From Acidobacteriota bacterium (GTDB lineage Bacteria; Acidobacteriota; Vicinamibacteria; Vicinamibacterales; CAVVIG01), in the NCBI GenBank assembly GCA_018268955.1, contig JAFDVO010000006.1, positions 1 through 64,000 on the forward strand: a DNA stretch of 64,000 nucleotides, written 5' to 3'. A model generated the notes under the pieces. It was given only the letters and a program-made list of their open reading frames with translations. It did no database searches and was not told the DNA's origin. The position numbers and the translations under genes are program-made. This document shows positions 25,332-32,684 of this stretch, piece after piece. Every line of letters starts with the position of its first letter. Position 1 is the stretch's first letter.

Positions 25332-25787
25332 TCAGATATGGGTGTGCAGCACCGCGCGGTGCTCTGCCGGGTCAGTGGGCGGCGGGTCGGCCGCCAGTTC
25401 CGCAATCGTGCATTCGCCGAGGGCCGACAGGATCCGCTCGCGCACGCGCCAGAGCGGATCGCGCACGTTGCACTTCGCGAACTGCTCGCAGTGCGTGCCC
25501 TCGGATGACGAACAGGCGGTGACGGTCACGGGGCCGTCGATCGCCTGAATCACGTCCGCAACAGAGATCAAGGAGGGAACGCGGGCCAACTGGTAGCCAC
25601 CACGCGTCCCCTGCTGCGAAAGAAGCAGCCCACGTCGGACCAGCCGCTGGAGGATCTTCGCCAGCAGCTCAATCGGGATGTCGTACAGACCAGCAATCTC
25701 GCGGGCGCTCGACGAGCCGTCGCGGCGGAGCGCGAGGTGCTTCATCGCGATGAGTGCGTAATCTGCTTTCTTCGAGAGCCTCAACAT
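25332..25787 (-). CDS. iscR: Rrf2-family regulator IscR
   Basis: [2Fe-2S]-sensing transcription factor that represses the isc operon when clusters are plentiful. It has 151 residues. An N-terminal winged helix ([19 protein letters not shown], then [20 protein letters not shown]) is followed by the cluster cysteines C92, C100 and C106 ([16 protein letters not shown]), spaced close to E. coli IscR (92, 98, 104). Two 16-bp operator-like sites lie immediately upstream, so autoregulation is likely. First gene of the isc operon. Confidence 0.94.
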   Translation of the reverse strand: MLRLSKKADYALIAMKHLALRRDGSSSAREIAGLYDIPIELLAKILQRLVRRGLLLSQQGTRGGYQLARVPSLISVADVIQAIDGPVTVTACSSSEGTHCEQFAKCNVRDPLWRVRERILSALGECTIAELAADPPPTDPAEHRAVLHTHI

Positions 25788-25798
25788 GAGCTACAAAT

Positions 25799-25814
25799 CC
25801 GACCGCTGGAGTCC
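25799..25814 (-). promoter_or_regulatory. Operator site A upstream of iscR
   Basis: CCGACCGCTGGAGTCC (plus strand), 12 bp before the iscR start. It matches site B (25823) at 14 of 16 positions and the cysM site (28897). Imperfect dyad of GACC/GGTC type. Confidence 0.65.
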
Positions 25815-25822
25815 AGTAGAAT

Positions 25823-25838
25823 CCGACCGCTGCGGTCC
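25823..25838 (-). promoter_or_regulatory. Operator site B at the iscR promoter
   Basis: CCGACCGCTGCGGTCC; its core GACCGCTGCGGTC is a perfect dyad around one central base. It starts 24 bp from site A and abuts the -10-like hexamer TAATAT (minus strand, 25840-25845), so a bound regulator would block transcription start. Confidence 0.7.
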
Positions 25839-25856
25839 TATATTAGCACCAAAAGC

Positions 25857-25965
25857 GGGGCAGGTAGGGCCGGGCCGGGCTGGCGCGACTGAAAAACCTC
25901 AGTCCCACCTGCCGCCCGCCTCGCCTGCCCTGCCTGCCCTACCTGCCCAGTCTGCCCACCGAGCG
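25857..25965. repeat. Head-to-head GGCAGG repeat arms between moeZ and iscR; possible terminator
   Basis: A left arm GGGGCAGGTAGGGCCGGGCC and a right arm of CCTGCC/CTACCTGCCC units are inverted. The centre holds a small stem, GACTGA/TCAGTC. Read on the minus strand after the moeZ stop, the structure ends with GCTTTTGG, so it may end the cysM-moeZ transcript before the iscR promoter. Confidence 0.6.
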
Positions 25966-27156
25966 TCAGTACTTCGGCTGGCTGGGGTCGACCTTGTCGA
26001 CCCAGTCGAGGATGCCGCCCTTCAGGTTCAGCACCCGCTTGAACCCGACCGTGCGCAGGTAATCCGCTGCCTTGGCGCTGCGGCCACCCATCTTGCAGTG
26101 GACGATGATCTCCTCCTCTTCGTCGAGTTCCGCATAACGGCGCGGGATCTCTCCGAGAGGAATGAGCTGCGACCCGGGAATCCGGTTGATCTGGAACTCG
26201 TTCGGCTCGCGCACGTCGACGATGACGAGCTTGTCTCCGCGATCGATGCGCTGCTTCAGCTCGACAGCAGAGATCTCTGTCGCGTTCGCCTGGCTGGATG
26301 CCACGGCCGCCTGCGCCTCAGCCTCTACTGACGGTCGAAGGCCGCAGAACTCCTGGTAGTCGATGAGCTTCGTGACGGTCGGATGCGTTCCGCAGACCGG
26401 GCAGTCCGGATCCTTCCGAAGCTTCAGTTCGCGGAACTTCATGCGGAGTGCGTCGTAGATCATGAACCGCCCGATCAGCGGCTCACCGATGCCGGCGATC
26501 AGCTTGATCGTTTCGGTCGCCTGGATCACACCGATGACCCCCGGCAGCACGCCGAGGACGCCCCCTTCCGCGCAGCTCGGGACGAGTCCGGGCGGTGGCG
26601 GCTCGGGATAGAGGCATCGGTAGCACGGACCGTCCTTGGTCGCGAAGACCGAGGCCTGCCCTTCGAAGCGGAAGATGGAGCCGTACGCGTTCGGCTTGCC
26701 GAGCAGCACGCAGGCGTCGTTCGTCAGGTAGCGCGTGGGGAAGTTGTCCGTGCCGTCGAGGATGACGTCGTAGGGCGCGAACAGTTCGAGCGCGTTGTCA
26801 GACGAGAGCGACGTCTCGTACGTGTCGACCTGGATGTTGGGATTCAGGTCGAGCAGCCGCTCCTTCGCGGACTGCAGCTTCGTCTTCCCGACCGACGAGG
26901 TGCCGTGGATGATCTGCCGCTGGAGGTTGCTGAAGTCGACCACGTCGAAGTCGACGAGGCCGATCCGGCCAACGCCCGCCGCGGCGAGATACATCGCCGC
27001 CGGCGATCCGAGCCCGCCCGCGCCAATGCACAGCACGCTGCCGGCCTTGAGGCGCCGCTGCCCGTCCACGCCGACCTCCGGCATGATCAGGTGTCGGCTG
27101 TACCGCTTGATCTCCTCGTTGGTCAGCTGCGGGAGACCATCAACTGGGGATGACAT
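25966..27156 (-). CDS. moeZ: MoeZ-type sulfur-carrier activating enzyme (ThiF/MoeB-rhodanese fusion)
   Basis: Adenylates and then sulfurates ubiquitin-like carriers such as CysO. It has 396 residues, close to mycobacterial MoeZ. The N-terminal E1-like domain shows GAGGLGSPAAMYLAAAGVG, RQIIHGTSSVG and DGTDNFPTRY, plus zinc cysteines CYRCLYPEP and CPVC. The C-terminal rhodanese domain (about residues 285-390) carries the active-site loop VHCKMGGRSAKA. It lies downstream of cysO, so it is the obvious activator of that carrier. The 3' end abuts the repeat arms before iscR. Confidence 0.93.
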   Translation of the reverse strand: MSSPVDGLPQLTNEEIKRYSRHLIMPEVGVDGQRRLKAGSVLCIGAGGLGSPAAMYLAAAGVGRIGLVDFDVVDFSNLQRQIIHGTSSVGKTKLQSAKERLLDLNPNIQVDTYETSLSSDNALELFAPYDVILDGTDNFPTRYLTNDACVLLGKPNAYGSIFRFEGQASVFATKDGPCYRCLYPEPPPPGLVPSCAEGGVLGVLPGVIGVIQATETIKLIAGIGEPLIGRFMIYDALRMKFRELKLRKDPDCPVCGTHPTVTKLIDYQEFCGLRPSVEAEAQAAVASSQANATEISAVELKQRIDRGDKLVIVDVREPNEFQINRIPGSQLIPLGEIPRRYAELDEEEEIIVHCKMGGRSAKAADYLRTVGFKRVLNLKGGILDWVDKVDPSQPKY

Positions 27157-27159
27157 TCA

Positions 27160-27250
27160 CTTGATCCTTCACAGGCAATGCGGCAGCAAGGCACACAGGC
27201 AGAAGAACGTTCCGCGCCTCATTGCCTCCGCGCCTTACTGGTTTGAGTGC
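27160..27250. repeat. Short imperfect inverted repeat in the cysO-moeZ spacer
   Basis: AGGCAATGCGGCAGCAAGGC (27172-27191) is partly complementary to GCGCCTCATTGCCTCCGCGCC (split, 27215-27235). It is weak, but of the same head-to-head style as the other spacers. Confidence 0.45.
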
Positions 27251-27529
27251 TTAGACGCCGCCGGCGACCGACGGGATGATCGACACCGTGTCGTTCGGGC
27301 CGACCGGCGTCTGGTCCTTCTGCAGGTACCGGATGTCCTCGTCGTTCAGGTAGATGTTGACGAAGCTGCGCAGCTTGCCCTGCTCGTTGTACAGATGCGC
27401 CTTCAGCCCGCTGTACTTCGTGGTCAGGTCGGACAGCAGTTCGCCGATCGTTCCGCCGGCGGCTTCGACCGCCTCCTGCTTATCCGTGTACGGGCGCAGC
27501 GGGGTTGGAATCAGGATTTTCGTCGCCAT
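27251..27529 (-). CDS. cysO: ThiS/MoaD-like sulfur carrier protein CysO
   Basis: Ubiquitin-like carrier whose C-terminal thiocarboxylate supplies sulfur for cysteine synthesis by CysM. It has 92 residues from ATG 27529 (GAGGG 8 nt upstream). The beta-grasp pattern is clear, including RSFVNIYLNDEDIRYL, and the end reads SIIPSVAGGV. Active carriers must end in Gly-Gly, so the extra C-terminal Val should need removal; the Mec protease encoded just upstream is the natural candidate. The gene overlaps mec by 50 bp. Confidence 0.9.
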   Translation of the reverse strand: MATKILIPTPLRPYTDKQEAVEAAGGTIGELLSDLTTKYSGLKAHLYNEQGKLRSFVNIYLNDEDIRYLQKDQTPVGPNDTVSIIPSVAGGV

Positions 27530-27947
27530 TGAGCGTGCCCTCATCGAATCGGGATCGATCTTCCGTCAGGTACCACACGGTCATCAGGCGCGAGACGCCT
27601 GCCATGACCGAGACAATTACGTAGGCGAAGTTCGGCCACGCATGATCGAGATCGAACTGCGATGGCCGCGCCGGATGGTCGGGATGCGAGTGGTAGAACC
27701 CCAGGAGTTCGCCACCCAGTTCGGACGCGCGCTGCTCGGCAATCCGATAGTCGGACGCGCGCACGAGAAAGCGGCGCCGCGGGCCTTCTTCCGTCGTGTT
27801 CGGCAGCGGCTCGGCGTGGGTCACGACGTCGTCGCGGCCAATCAGCGCACCGCAGCACTCATGCGGGAACGTCTCTTCGCCGTGGCGGCGGATCACCAGC
27901 GCGACGCCCGGCTGGAGCGTGCAGGTTCGGGGAGCAGTGGTCGTCAC
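27480..27947 (-). CDS. mec: Mec-type JAMM/MPN+ metallopeptidase
   Basis: Zn-dependent peptidase predicted to release cysteine from CysO-cysteine. It has 155 residues. The JAMM motif is intact: an upstream Glu in EETFPHECCGALIG and HSHPDHPARPSQFD, which fits HxHx7Sx2D. The last third of the C-terminus (GTLNGDENPDSN) is encoded in DNA shared with the cysO start. The ATG overlaps the cysM stop by 4 bp, giving the tight order cysM-mec-cysO. Confidence 0.92.
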   Translation of the reverse strand: MTTTAPRTCTLQPGVALVIRRHGEETFPHECCGALIGRDDVVTHAEPLPNTTEEGPRRRFLVRASDYRIAEQRASELGGELLGFYHSHPDHPARPSQFDLDHAWPNFAYVIVSVMAGVSRLMTVWYLTEDRSRFDEGTLNGDENPDSNPAAPVHG

Positions 27948-28888
27948 TCGGCTGTCCAGAAGGCTTCGGTGAGGTACTTCTCGGCACCGTCAGGAAACAC
28001 CGTGACGACGACGCCGCGTTCGAGCGTGCGGGCGACCTGCAGCGTTGCCGCAAGCGCAGCTCCCGCGGAGATGCCGACCATCAGGCCAGCTTCCCGCGCG
28101 AGCCGCCGGACGCACCGGTGTGCGTCCTCGGTGCTGACCCTCAGGTCCGCATCCGCCATGGTCGCGTCGTAGATCGGCGGCACGATGGCCGTTTCCATGT
28201 GCTTCAGCCCTTCGAGACCATGGAACGGCGAATCCGGCTGGAACGAGATGACCTTCACGTTCGGGTTGAACTGCCGCAGGGCGCGGCTGGTGCCCATGAA
28301 CGTGCCGCTGGTGCCGAGCCCCGCGACGAAGTGCGTGACCCGTCCGCCGGTCTGCTCGATGATCTCGGGGCCGGTCGTCTCGAAGTGCGCCCGCCAGTTC
28401 GCGTCGTTGCTGTACTGGTCCGGGTAGAAGTACTCATCGGGGTGTTCGGCGACGAGCTTGCGGACCGCGCGGATCGCCCCGTCCGTGCCCTCGAGGGGGC
28501 TGGTCAGCACCAGCTCCGCTCCGAACGCCCGCAGGATCAGCTTGCGCTCCGGACTCGCGTTTTCCGGAAGGAACAGCTTGACCTTGTAGCCCTTGGCGGC
28601 GCCGAGCATCGCGTACGCGATGCCGGTGTTCCCGGAGGTCGCGTCGGTGATCGTGAGGCCCGGACGCAGCCGGCCCGTCCGTTCCCCCTCCGCAATCATG
28701 CGCGACGCCGCGCGGTCCTTCACCGAGCCGCCCGGGTTGTGCCACTCCCCCTTCGCGTAGATCTCGACCCCCGGACAACACTCGCGCTCGAACTGACTCA
28801 GACGGATGAGCGGCGTATGGCCGATGAGTTCGAGGACCGACGAGACAGCCCGGTCAGTCACGGTTGAAGGGGACGGTGTCAAGGACAT
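27944..28888 (-). CDS. cysM: CysO-dependent cysteine synthase CysM
   Basis: PLP-dependent beta-replacement enzyme, fold type II, 314 residues. PLP lysine lies in NPGGSVKDRAA, and the phosphate/substrate loops are TSGNTGIAY and GLGTSGTFMG. The C-terminal part (LEGLKHMETAIVPPIYD) looks more like mycobacterial CysM than like CysK, and linkage to mec and cysO supports use of O-phosphoserine with protein thiocarboxylate; substrate choice is inference. Its promoter has a TATAAT box and an iscR-like operator. Confidence 0.92.
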   Translation of the reverse strand: MSLTPSPSTVTDRAVSSVLELIGHTPLIRLSQFERECCPGVEIYAKGEWHNPGGSVKDRAASRMIAEGERTGRLRPGLTITDATSGNTGIAYAMLGAAKGYKVKLFLPENASPERKLILRAFGAELVLTSPLEGTDGAIRAVRKLVAEHPDEYFYPDQYSNDANWRAHFETTGPEIIEQTGGRVTHFVAGLGTSGTFMGTSRALRQFNPNVKVISFQPDSPFHGLEGLKHMETAIVPPIYDATMADADLRVSTEDAHRCVRRLAREAGLMVGISAGAALAATLQVARTLERGVVVTVFPDGAEKYLTEAFWTAE

Positions 28889-28896
28889 GATGAACT

Positions 28897-28912
28897 GCGA
28901 CCGTAGAAGTCC
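28897..28912 (-). promoter_or_regulatory. iscR-like operator at the cysM promoter
   Basis: GCGACCGTAGAAGTCC (plus strand). It matches iscR site A at 12 of 16 positions and lies just downstream of the cysM -10 box TATAAT (minus strand, 28915-28920), the same geometry as iscR site B. This suggests control by IscR. Confidence 0.6.
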
Positions 28913-28937
28913 GGATTATAACAAAGGACCGGTGCGC

Positions 28938-28943
28938 TATACT
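28938..28943 (+). promoter_or_regulatory. -10 box of the methyltransferase gene
   Basis: TATACT, 11 nt before the GTG start at 28955; suggests a leaderless transcript divergent from cysM. Confidence 0.5.
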
Positions 28944-28954
28944 CGGCGAGTCCC

Positions 28955-29596
28955 GTGCCCTCCTCCTCGACCTCCGAACCCCAGTCAGTACAGCAGGTTC
29001 CAGACACGCTCGTGCGCGTGGGCGGCTGGCTGTTCCGGAAGCGCACATCCATTCCGCTTCCGATTGTGGCGGCGCTGCTTCTGATCCCGCCCGTCGCGGC
29101 CGACCGCACCGCCGTCTGGATGGTCTGGGCCGGACTTCCGATCGTGCTCGCAGGTGAACTGATCCGCCTCTGGGGTGTGCACCACATCGGCTCGGTCTCG
29201 AGAACCCGCACGGACAGGCTCGGCCCGCTGATTGACCACGGTCCGTTCGCGATGGTGCGCAACCCGCTCTACATCGGGAACATCCTGCTGTGGATCGGCT
29301 TTGCCGTCAGCGCACGGCTGCCGTGGCTGGCCCCGGTCGTACTCGTCCTGCTGGCGCTCGAATACCACGCCATTGTCCGCTGGGAAGAACGGCTGCTCGA
29401 GTCGCGCATGGGCGAGAGCTATCGTCAGTACCTGCAGCGGGTTCCACGCTGGTTGCCGAACCTTGCGGGGCGGTCCGACTCCGGGGCCGATGCGGCGTTC
29501 TCCTGGACGCAGACCTTCTACAGCGAGCGCGGGACGCTGATCGCCATCGCCGCCGGCTACCTGCTGCTCGCGGCCAAGTCCGCGCTCCTCTCCTGA
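28955..29596 (+). CDS. Isoprenylcysteine carboxyl methyltransferase-family membrane protein
   Basis: 213-residue membrane protein with about four to five hydrophobic segments and the ICMT/PEMT core HGPFAMVRNPLYIGN (about residues 90-104), followed by RWEERLLESRMGESYRQYL. Such proteins methylate small lipids or thiols using SAM; the substrate here is unknown. GTG 28955 is used because no closer start exists and a -10 box precedes it; no ribosome site is visible. Divergent from the cysteine/Isc block. Confidence 0.85.
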   Translation: MPSSSTSEPQSVQQVPDTLVRVGGWLFRKRTSIPLPIVAALLLIPPVAADRTAVWMVWAGLPIVLAGELIRLWGVHHIGSVSRTRTDRLGPLIDHGPFAMVRNPLYIGNILLWIGFAVSARLPWLAPVVLVLLALEYHAIVRWEERLLESRMGESYRQYLQRVPRWLPNLAGRSDSGADAAFSWTQTFYSERGTLIAIAAGYLLLAAKSALLS

Positions 29597-29620
29597 GTAC
29601 GGATTCTGCTGGGGTCCGCG

Positions 29621-30262
29621 TCAGGCGATCTCAATCCGCAGCGACTGCCATAAGTACCAGCTCGCAACCGAGCGATACGGCCGCCAGGCCTCACCCATCT
29701 TCTGCAGCTTCTTCGCGTCGGGCCGCTTGCGCAGCTTGTAGAGCCGCTGCACGGCGTTGACGATCCCGAGATCGTCGACCGGAAGCACGTCGGGCCGATG
29801 GAGCCGGAACATCAGGAACATCTCCGCGGTCCAGCGCCCGAAGCCCTTCACCTCCGTTAGCCTGGCAATCACCGCTTCGTCGTCGAGGCTCTCGATCTCA
29901 TCCAGGACGAGGCGACCATCTGCGATGCGCTCACAGAGATCGCGCATGTAGCGGACCTTCTGGCCGCTGAGCCCCACGCCTCGCAGTGCCGCGTCCTCGA
30001 GCACCAGGATATCGGTCGCGGACAGCGAAGCATCGTCCGGGAACAGCGCCCGGAAACGTCCGAAGATCGTCGCGGCCGCCTTGGTCGAGAGTTGCTGGCT
30101 GACGATCGAACCGGCCAGCGCCGTGAGGTGATCTTTTCGCTGCCGCTCGGCCATCAGGCAGGGCCCGATCGCCTTGATGGCGGCGCCGAGGACCGGATCG
30201 CGGCGCATCAGGACGCGTCGGGCGCGTGCATAGCCTTCCGGGCTGAGCGACTCTGGAGCCAT
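29621..30262 (-). CDS. DNA-3-methyladenine glycosylase II (AlkA-like, HhH-GPD)
   Basis: Base-excision repair glycosylase for alkylated purines. It has 213 residues. The helix-hairpin-helix is at LTEVKGFGRWTAEMFLMF, with the catalytic Asp in DVLPVDDLGI; upstream blocks are SIVSQQLSTKAAATI and LSGQKVRYMRDL. It lacks the N-terminal domain of E. coli AlkA, so it is the short bacterial type. Convergent with the upstream methyltransferase gene. Confidence 0.93.
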   Translation of the reverse strand: MAPESLSPEGYARARRVLMRRDPVLGAAIKAIGPCLMAERQRKDHLTALAGSIVSQQLSTKAAATIFGRFRALFPDDASLSATDILVLEDAALRGVGLSGQKVRYMRDLCERIADGRLVLDEIESLDDEAVIARLTEVKGFGRWTAEMFLMFRLHRPDVLPVDDLGIVNAVQRLYKLRKRPDAKKLQKMGEAWRPYRSVASWYLWQSLRIEIA

Positions 30263-30295
30263 CGGCGCAGTGTATGTGAATCCCCGGCGCCGCAG

Positions 30296-31009
30296 TTAGC
30301 GGATCGCGGCCGTCAACTCCACCTGCGCGTGAATCTCGATCTCGCCTGCCGCAACCGGCGTCTCCGCGGCCGGCGCTCCCGCGACGGCGGCGCGCTCCGC
30401 CATCATCGGCTGCGGGTACTTGAAGCGCGGCTGCGGTGCGTCGACGATGCGGAGGATGCGGTCGACGGCGCGGCCGGCGCCCGCAGCAATGGCTTCGGCC
30501 CGCGCACGTGCATCGGTGACGGCCTGCCTGAGCGCCTCGCGCTCGGCAGAGGCGCGGTCCTTCAGGTCGAAGCGGATGCCGGCGACGGTGGTCGCGCCAG
30601 CGTTCACCGACAGGTCGAGAACCTCGCCAACCCGTTCGATGGCGTCTACCCTCACGTCGAGCCCATTACGGGCGACATACCCGCGCGGGGTCCGGCGTCC
30701 GTTCGCGTAGTCGAAGTCCTGATACACCGAGTACCCGGTCGTGCGAATGGCGTCCTTCGCGATGCTCGCGCGGGCAAGCTGCTGCTGAACCGTCGTCATG
30801 AGGTCGGCGTTCTGCTGCTGCGCCTCTCGCGGCGTCTTCGCACGTGTCTCTACTGCAATCGTCACGTACGCCACGTCCGGAGCGCGCTTCACCGTTGCCT
30901 CGCCCGTGGTCACAATCGCAGGGACCTGCTGAGCGGGCGCGTCCTGCGCCGAGGCGAGTGGCGCATACGCGAGCACGGTCAGGAACAGCAGGACGACAGG
31001 TCGACGCAT
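30296..31009 (-). CDS. SIMPL-domain (DUF541) periplasmic protein
   Basis: 237 residues with a signal peptide (PVVLLFLTVLAYAPLASAQ, about residues 4-22) and a SIMPL/DUF541 domain: VTTGEATVKRAPDVAYVTIAVE, RTTGYSVYQDFDY, GLDVRVDAIERVGEVLD and the Ala-rich ATDARARAEAIAAGAG-like helix. The function of this family is poorly defined; members affect envelope stress or form ring oligomers. Divergent from the CoA-transferase gene with about 60 bp between. Confidence 0.88.
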   Translation of the reverse strand: MRRPVVLLFLTVLAYAPLASAQDAPAQQVPAIVTTGEATVKRAPDVAYVTIAVETRAKTPREAQQQNADLMTTVQQQLARASIAKDAIRTTGYSVYQDFDYANGRRTPRGYVARNGLDVRVDAIERVGEVLDLSVNAGATTVAGIRFDLKDRASAEREALRQAVTDARARAEAIAAGAGRAVDRILRIVDAPQPRFKYPQPMMAERAAVAGAPAAETPVAAGEIEIHAQVELTAAIR

Positions 31010-31071
31010 CGGTCCTTCCCCTCTCTCCGCCTGAAGGGGCGGGGTGTATCGGTCATACTAACTGCACTGTT

Positions 31072-32250
31072 ATGACGCCGCTCGAGGGATTGCTGGTCGT
31101 GGACCTCACGCGGGTCCTGTCCGGCCCGTACTGCACGATGATGCTCGCGGACATGGGGGCCCGGGTCATCAAGGTCGAACAGCCCGGCAAGGGCGATGAC
31201 ACCCGGGGTTGGGGTCCGCCGTTCATCAACGGCGAGAGCTCCTACTTCATGAGCGTCAACCGCAACAAGGAAAGCGTGACGCTCGACTTCAAGCAGCCTG
31301 AGGGCCGCGCCATTCTGGCCGAGCTGATACGCCGCGCGGACGTGCTGGTCGAGAACTTCCGGCCGGGCACCCTCGGGAAGGTCGGGTTCGATTACGCGTC
31401 CCTGCGCGCCACGCACCCGCGGCTCGTCTACTGCTCGATTTCCGGGTTCGGCCACACAGGCCCGCGGAAGAACGAGGCTGGGTACGACGCGGTGATGCAG
31501 GCCGAAGGGGGCTTGATGAGCATCACCGGCTCGGCCGACGGGCCTCCATACCGCCTCGGTGTGGCCATCGCCGACATCGTCTCGGGGATGTTCGCGGCGC
31601 AGGGGATCACGTCGGCGCTCTACGCGCGCGAGCGCAACGGGCAGGGTCAGGCGGTCGACATCGCCATGCTCGACTCGGTCGTGGCGCTCCTCAGCTACCA
31701 GGCTGGGATCTACTTCGCCAACAACGCAGCGCCACCGCGCCTTGGAAACCGCCATCCGACCATCGTGCCCTACGAAACGTTCCGTGCGTCCGATGGCGAC
31801 TTCGTCGTTGCGGTCGGCAACGACGAGCAGTGGAAGCGGTTCTGCGAAGCGACCGGCTTCCCTGCTGACGAGCGTTTCACCACGAACCGGCAGCGCGTCA
31901 CGGAGTACGACCGCCTGAAGCCCGCGCTCGAGGCCCTGCTTCGAACGGGCACGCGCGACCACTGGATTGGGAAGTTGAAGGCCGTCGGTGTCCCGTGTGG
32001 CTCCGTTCGGGACCTTCATGAAGTGTTCAGCGACCCGCAGACACGGGCGCGCGACATGCTCGTGGAACTGGAGCACGCCGCAGCCGGGTTGCTCAAGATG
32101 ACTGGTACCCCGCTCAAGTTTTCCGACACACCGGGATCGGTGCGCACGCCGCCACCGCTCCTCGGCCAGCACACGGCCACGGTACTCGAGGAGGACCTGG
32201 GGTTCGATCGCGCGCAGATCGATACGCTGCGCGCCAAAGGTGTGATCTGA
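31072..32250 (+). CDS. Class III CoA-transferase (CaiB/Frc family)
   Basis: Transfers CoA between acyl-CoA and a free acid. It has 392 residues. N-terminal LLVVDLTRVLSGPYCTMMLADMGA-type fold, nucleotide-fold motif RVIKVEQPGKGDD, and the catalytic Asp in NEAGYDAVMQAEGG. The C-terminus has LLGQHTATVLEEDLG. Start ATG 31072; the frame extends upstream but that part overlaps the divergent SIMPL gene. A -10-like CATACT lies 12 nt before the ATG. The substrate cannot be deduced. Confidence 0.92.
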   Translation: MTPLEGLLVVDLTRVLSGPYCTMMLADMGARVIKVEQPGKGDDTRGWGPPFINGESSYFMSVNRNKESVTLDFKQPEGRAILAELIRRADVLVENFRPGTLGKVGFDYASLRATHPRLVYCSISGFGHTGPRKNEAGYDAVMQAEGGLMSITGSADGPPYRLGVAIADIVSGMFAAQGITSALYARERNGQGQAVDIAMLDSVVALLSYQAGIYFANNAAPPRLGNRHPTIVPYETFRASDGDFVVAVGNDEQWKRFCEATGFPADERFTTNRQRVTEYDRLKPALEALLRTGTRDHWIGKLKAVGVPCGSVRDLHEVFSDPQTRARDMLVELEHAAAGLLKMTGTPLKFSDTPGSVRTPPPLLGQHTATVLEEDLGFDRAQIDTLRAKGVI

Positions 32251-32675
32251 TGGAAGTCTCTGTTCTTCGCAAGCGACTGACCGACACGATCGAGGCCGCG
32301 CGACGCACGGCGTCGACCCGGCGCGCCCGCGCCGAAGACGCCGCTCGAGCGTACGCGCTGTTCCTCGACACGATTGCGGTTCCGCTGCTCCGGCAGGTCG
32401 CCAATATCCTGCGCGCCAGCGGATACCCGTTCAGCGTGCACACGCCGTCAGGCGCCGTGCGGATGGCGTCGGACCGGACGGCCGAAGACTACATCGAGCT
32501 CTCACTCGATACGTCCGGCGAACAGCCTCTGGTCATCGGCCACTCCAGCCGCGCCCGTGGCCGACGCGTGGTCGAGAACGAGCGGGCGGTGGCGGAGGTT
32601 TCCGTCGCCCACCTGACGGAAGAACACCTGCTCGAGTATCTCCTCAAGGAGCTGGAACCGTTCGTCGAGCGCTGA
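32250..32675 (+). CDS. Conserved-looking hypothetical protein
   Basis: 141 residues, overlapping the CoA-transferase stop by one base. N-terminal half is helical and basic with many Ala/Arg (TRRARAEDAARAYALFLD), then a beta-rich part (YPFSVHTPSGAVRM, DYIELSLDT, PLVIGHSS) and a C-terminal helix (TEEHLLEYLLKELEPFVER). No membrane segment or signal. I recognise no family. Coupled translation suggests a role linked to the CoA-transferase, but this is only context. Confidence 0.6.
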   Translation: MEVSVLRKRLTDTIEAARRTASTRRARAEDAARAYALFLDTIAVPLLRQVANILRASGYPFSVHTPSGAVRMASDRTAEDYIELSLDTSGEQPLVIGHSSRARGRRVVENERAVAEVSVAHLTEEHLLEYLLKELEPFVER

Positions 32676-32684
32676 GGCGAATCG

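Noticed and set aside
24062..25405. IscS start at 25405 giving a 447-residue protein
   Set aside because: The extra N-terminus overlaps iscR and is unlike IscS; ATG 25282 gives the canonical beginning.
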